In this document: piece after piece, positions 59,445 to 64,000 of the stretch
Numbering within the stretch: position 1 is the stretch's first letter
How the letters are laid out: each line of letters starts with the position of its first letter
Assembly: GCA_020698575.1 (NCBI GenBank)
Contig: CM036244.1
Location: 24,794,034-24,858,033 of the forward strand
From: Bostrychus sinensis
Lineage: Eukaryota > Chordata > Actinopteri > Gobiiformes > Eleotridae
Length of the DNA stretch: 64,000 nucleotides
Direction of reading: 5' to 3'
Notes under the pieces: generated by a model
Databases searched by the model: none
Seen by the model: the letters and a program-made list of their open reading frames with translations, nothing else
Told to the model about the DNA's origin: nothing
Program-made: the position numbers and the translations under genes

Positions 59445-61102
59445 TACTTTGCAGTTAGTTTGAAAGTTTAAATTTGTTTTTTAACAGAAATACCAGACAG
59501 CAGCATGAAGAAGAATAACCTCTTGGGGTTCAAGATATTTTCTTGTTTTTTGACAAAAACAATAATTATGTTCTTTTATTTTTGTGACCTAGGTTCCTCC
59601 AACATCATTGTGTCCCATTTGCTTGTGGCAGAGCCTGAAAAATTATTTGCCATGCCAGACCCTCTGCAGCCCGACACAGCCCAGCGTACACTCACCACTC
59701 TCTGTGACCTCGCTGACCGAGAACTGGTCGTCATCATCGGCTGGGCTAAACACATTCCTGGTATGGATGCAGTGGTGATAAAAATGCAAATAGTGACAGT
59801 GAGCACAACAGCAGATGGGTTCATCTTTCATTTCACAAAAAAAAAAAATTCTTTTTAAAGTGCATTTTACTCGTCACACAAGTCAAACACTGACAATGAC
59901 ACTGACAAATAGCTGAACTACCAAATTAAATCAAATATTACAGTCAATCAGTAATAACAAGTAATCAAACACTGAACTTACTTTTTAATTCAAAATTAGG
60001 TTGTATAGTATATTAACAAGTAAAATTCAGTCACAACCGGTCACAAACCAGTGCAGTTTTCTGCCAGTCCCAAGCCTGCATAAATGGAGAGTTGTCAGAA
60101 AGGGCATCTGGCATAAAACCCATGTGAAAAACTGACAACATGCTAGGAGGCAGATTATTTGTTCTGGTGACCCAAGAAGTGAAAAGCTGAAAGGAACAAA
60201 GATGTGTACGAAGAATTGACATCCTTATCACACAAACTTATGTTGGCGCACTTGCCATTGCTAAATAAATTGTTTCCTCCATCAACACAAGGGAACATAA
60301 TGCTCTTTTTCCCTGCTGTGCATTCAGATTACATTTTCTTCTATCCATCTGTCTGCCCTCCTGCAGGCTTCCTGTCACTGTCCCTAGCAGACCAGATGTC
60401 TGTGCTGCAGTCGGTTTGGCTGGAGGTCCTGGTGTTGGGGGTAGCGTATCGTTCACTGGGCTGCGAGGATGAGGTAGTGTTCGCCGAGGACTTTGTCCTT
60501 GATGAAGAGATGTCACGTGCTGCGGGACTCACTGAGCTAAATGCAGCAATTAGTCAACTTGCTCGACGCTTCCGTGCCCTCAACTTGGACCGGGAGGAGT
60601 TTGTTATGCTAAAAGCCATAGCTCTCACTAACTCAGGTAATATTCCTTTGAGAATAACTTTTTAGGTAAATATTTTTTCATAAAGTAAAGGCAATAGTTG
60701 TATGGTTTGATAGTAAAAATGCATATAGGATTACACTCTTTAAAATATGTTTGTTCTGATAGCACTATTGTGTAAATAATGATACAAGCTGATACACTAT
60801 AGACCTACTTATACACTCTCTTACCATGCATTTTTGTTGTTCTGACAGATTCTGTTTACATTGAGGATATGGAGGCTGTGCAGAAGCTGCGGGACCTTCT
60901 CCACCAGGCTCTGCTGGAGCTTGAATGTCAGCGGCGCCCAGACGACCCCCAGCGGGCAGGACGCCTCCTTTTAACATTGCCTCTATTAAGACAGACTGCA
61001 GGGCGCGCTCTTACCACCTTCTACAGCATTAAGACCCGTGGTGGCGTACCAATGCACAAACTATTCCTGGAGATGCTGGAAGCCATGATGGACTCACCCT
61101 AG
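58143..61102 (+). CDS. esrra: Estrogen-related receptor alpha (NR3B1), six coding exons
   Basis: Exons: 58143-58521 (opening at 58137), 58851-58967, 59080-59193, 59593-59760, 60367-60636 and 60849-61102. They total 1302 nt (433 aa), phases consistent. It is an orphan nuclear receptor that activates mitochondrial and energy-metabolism genes with PGC-1 coactivators. The N-terminus holds IKAEPSSP (12-19), a phosphorylation-dependent sumoylation motif also present in human ERR-alpha. The DNA-binding domain starts at CLVCGDVASGYHYG (about 97), with P-box CEACKA, and the second finger ends CRFTKCLKVGMLKEG. The extension RLDRVRGGRQKYKRRP is the family's C-terminal DNA-contact segment. The ligand-binding domain runs from about residue 210 to the AF-2 end HKLFLEMLEAMMDSP. 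Human ESRRA is 423 aa. The VSHLLVAEPEKLFAMPDP stretch and neighbouring kcnk4 support alpha over beta or gamma. Confidence 0.95.
59384..59442. repeat. (AT)n microsatellite in esrra intron
   Basis: About 29 uninterrupted AT units, about 150 bp upstream of the 59593 acceptor. Confidence 0.95.
60040..60205. repeat. Rex/RTE-like LINE 3'-end fragment, copy 3 (esrra intron)
   Basis: Contains gtcagaaagggcatctggca, then taaaacccatgtgaaaaact, then catgctaggaggcagattat and gacccaagaagtgaaaagct. The word order matches the copies at 43330 and 45184. Confidence 0.55.
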
Positions 61103-64000
61103 AGCAGCACAAAACTGATGTAGTGCGAGTCCACATAAATTCCCAACAGAAATGTTCAAGATGATTAAAGGAAATAACACTAGGGAATAAATAAGCAGCT
61201 GAACATTTTCCATTGAGCTGCTTAAATGGTCCTTACCTTAAGATTTGGCTGCTTCTCATCAGGCAGTCATTGCCAAACTTGGTTAAATGGCTTCTAAATC
61301 AATCATTAATGACAGATGTAAAAACAACATTTGACAACTTCTCCTTTTTGTGTTCACAACATTGATCTTCAGTAGAACCACTGATGAGCACTGAGTTAGA
61401 GGTGCAGAAGACTGCCATCATGGCTTTAGAACTTTTATAATAATGCAATCTCTCCTCATAGAAGCCATAATAACATGCATCTGGCTGAAGAGAGTCCAGT
61501 GTAGGGTCAGATTGACATGCACATGAAGTGCGTGTATCCACTGTAGATTCGTGTACAATTGTAGGCAAATTCATAGGAATTACTTGCAATATAGTGAAAG
61601 CAATATAATGGCTTAATTATTGTCTGTCACATTTAAAATGTGGATAAAAGGTTAGATTTCCTTGTCAATACACAGTTGTTTACAACTGTTCAAGATCCCA
61701 AGTGCTGTTTGTTTGGGCTTGAAATGCTGCTTCAATACATTTAGAGCCTGTTTAATACAGCTGTACTTGTGGACATTTAGAAACTAGAGCTGTAAATCCT
61801 TTGTGTACAACTTAACATAATGCTTTTTAAAATCTGTGCAATGAAACAATAGATCTGTTGATGTGCATATAAAAAGATGCACAGAAAAAATGTTGTACCC
61901 AGAAAGTAATATATTCATTGTTGTTTGTAAATCCTACTGGCACACACAAAACTGACATCCACACAGGTGGAGGTGGTATGTCCAAAACTGTGAGCTCCAC
62001 TGAAGCTAACACTTTGAGCCTAAAGGGACATTTGCCTAACATTTCTTGCCCCAAATCTTAATTACTGTTTTCAACTTCAGCAGCGGTGCTTTTTAAGAAA
62101 TTGTACAATTGTAGGTGATCCTTTTGGTGTGTGCGGTGCATTGTTATGCTGACCTAAAGACCTGCACTGGTGGTTGTAATAGATTTTTTACTTCCTGCAG
62201 AAAGAAGGAGTGTTTAAAATTATGATCCTTTTTGCGTCTTTACAATTGTCAAACGTGCCCATAATGGGTTCAGGGCAACAAAAAAATGCAACATATGCAA
62301 CACTTTCCCTTTGGATGTTAATCTTGTCTTTCTCCCAATTCCTGTCTGTCTTACAATTTTGTATAATCATAATTAACTGTCAGTATGAGAGCTTCACGTG
62401 CAGAGCTAGTTATCTGATGTGACCATCAGATAATAATATGTAGATGCCCAGGGGCCAGTTGTTGTTTAGCCATGTACAGTTCCATTTAAATTGATAGAAA
62501 CATGCAATTTATAATGGAAGAACAAAACCAGCAGATGTTATACATGTCCCCATTATTGTATCTGTGCAGCTTACAGTGTACTGAAATTTATATAAAAATG
62601 ACTAAACTGCATTTACTTTACTAGGACTTGAGGGGCTTTACTTCAGATTTGACACTGTTGTGGGTTTGGTACTATGATTAAGCTGTCCATTCAGAATGTT
62701 TTTAATTCTACTTTTTTAAATGCAAGTTGTGTGTTTGCTGAAGTTGATTGTCACGTGTGGGATCAGGCTACAGGGCTACCTCAGAGGGCGGTGTGCCAGA
62801 TGGCCATATACCTAGTATTTGCGATTTGTTTTTCATTCTGGCATTTAGGTACATAAATCTATGTGTCAAATATTTCATATAACATCTTTATAGTACATGG
62901 TACGATATATTAAACATATTGTACATGCTACAATATGTTACAAGTTTCCTTCTTAAGGCATCATGGACAGTAGCTCTGAGCATTGCAGGTCATTTAATAC
63001 TAGCTCTAAACTACTGTGAATATGTTTTTGTTTTAGTTTTTTTTTTGTACATTTTTTTTCCTGTCCTTTAATTGTCCTACGGTAAACCTTTACATTCAGC
63101 TGACACACAAAAATATGGTTATGGTTTCGAAATTAATTTTATTTTAAACTATGGTCAGAATCTGGGAGTAGAGCCTGAATTAAATTACAAGCCTAAGTCT
63201 ATGTGCGTTGGGTTGGGTGAGATCTGCAGTGGTGAAACTAACACAGTCATTTGTAGGGTCTATTTAATATGTGCGCATTAAAATAAACAAGCAATACAAT
63301 AATTTACCAAACCTCATATTTCCATGTATAGCTACAGTGTAAATTTAACATGGCTAGCTATGATAAAGAGTAGCTACATAATATTTAGAGCTTCAAATCA
63401 ATGTTTGTACTTTGAAAGACTATTTAAATGATTAAATTCTATTTTTTACTCAATTTAATGTTGTTTGTTCACACTGGTTTATTTTCTGTGTGTGGTATTG
63501 GCTGTAAATTTCAATGTGTAGGCAATTTTTGTTTGTTGTCCTTGTCTGAACATGTCCACATAAAAAATATCACTGTGAAAAGTGATCTTTTACACTCTTT
63601 GCCACAACATGGAGTGGGTTATTGTAGGTGCTTTGTGTTGTGTAATAAATGGACACACCACCACACTCTGTGTGATTTGATGAATGGAGGTAAGAGATGT
63701 TGCAAATAAATGAGGAGTGAGACTTCAGAAACATGCTCCTAAAGTGCGCAGCCTATAATCAGGTTATTATTCAGTCTAAATAAATCTAGCCAATACCTGT
63801 TTATCAAAACAATTTGTTAAAAAAAAAAACCTCAACGATTCTTCAAATATTGTTGGAGAGCAGGGCTAGAATCCTGTAGAGAGTGTAGACAAGGTATTTG
63901 CAGCCAGTTGGCGCAGTAAATGAATTTAGCAGGTCCGTGTCTGGAACTTTAAGTTCTAAGTGAACTCAATGTAGGACACTCGGTAACGTAAACTCTGTTG
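61103..64000 (+). other. esrra: esrra 3' UTR and downstream flank
   Basis: No further coding exon was recognised. AATAAA at 61186-61191 is the first polyadenylation signal, only about 85 nt past the stop; later signals occur near 63280 and 63703. The 3' UTR may therefore be short or extend over 2 kb. An A-tract lies at about 63820. Nothing else could be supported. Confidence 0.45.

Noticed and set aside
63072..63709. Short open frames near the right edge as a further gene
   Set aside because: Low-complexity, AT-driven translations without motifs; nothing to support a gene.
1..64000. CRISPR arrays, operons, phage or bacterial defence systems
   Set aside because: None seen; intron-split vertebrate genes and eukaryotic transposons make this a nuclear animal genome.

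Overview
This is a vertebrate nuclear window, almost certainly from a ray-finned (teleost) fish. It is AT-rich, its genes are split by short GT-AG introns, and its repeats are teleost-type DNA transposons and LINE 3' ends. No prokaryotic, viral or organellar genes were seen. I could reconstruct five protein-coding genes exon by exon, each in a consistent reading frame from start to stop. I compared them with human proteins from memory; no search was run.

Layout. (1) About 400-7810, minus strand: ammecr1, six coding exons (324 aa), with a probable long 3' UTR filling most of the first 4.4 kb and a GC-rich first exon. (2) About 10500-24960, plus: kif4a, the chromosome-associated kinesin, 30 coding exons (1250 aa). 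Its introns hold most of the recognisable transposons, including one hAT-like element nested in another, each with its own 8-bp target duplication, and a dead Tc1-like element. (3) About 31000-36170, plus: adenylosuccinate synthetase (adss2-like), 13 coding exons (473 aa). (4) About 42350-50710, plus: kcnk4 (TRAAK-type two-pore potassium channel), six coding exons (467 aa) and one or two probable 5' exons. (5) About 54-64 kb, plus: esrra (estrogen-related receptor alpha), six coding exons (433 aa), with ERR-like half-sites upstream.

The genes are not an operon and have no shared pathway. kcnk4 next to esrra matches the human 11q13 neighbourhood, while ammecr1 and kif4a are both X-linked in human. 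The window therefore carries a fish linkage of blocks that are separate in mammals. Indirect links exist (ADSS in purine/AMP metabolism, ERR-alpha in mitochondrial energy genes), but proximity is better read as ancestral synteny.

The long gaps (8.0-10.4, 25.0-30.9, 36.2-42.3 and 50.7-54.2 kb) hold repeat copies and simple repeats, with no gene I can support. I found no new multi-gene system. The observations most worth checking are a partial duplicate of a kinesin motor exon that keeps the presumed ancestral codon, a transposon ending 20 bp before a kif4a splice acceptor, the nested hAT pair, a GFG (not GYG) first pore filter and an open in-frame 5' extension in kcnk4, an inverted pair of ERR-type sites upstream of esrra, and a hairpin of GTTGCC half-sites just after the ammecr1 stop.
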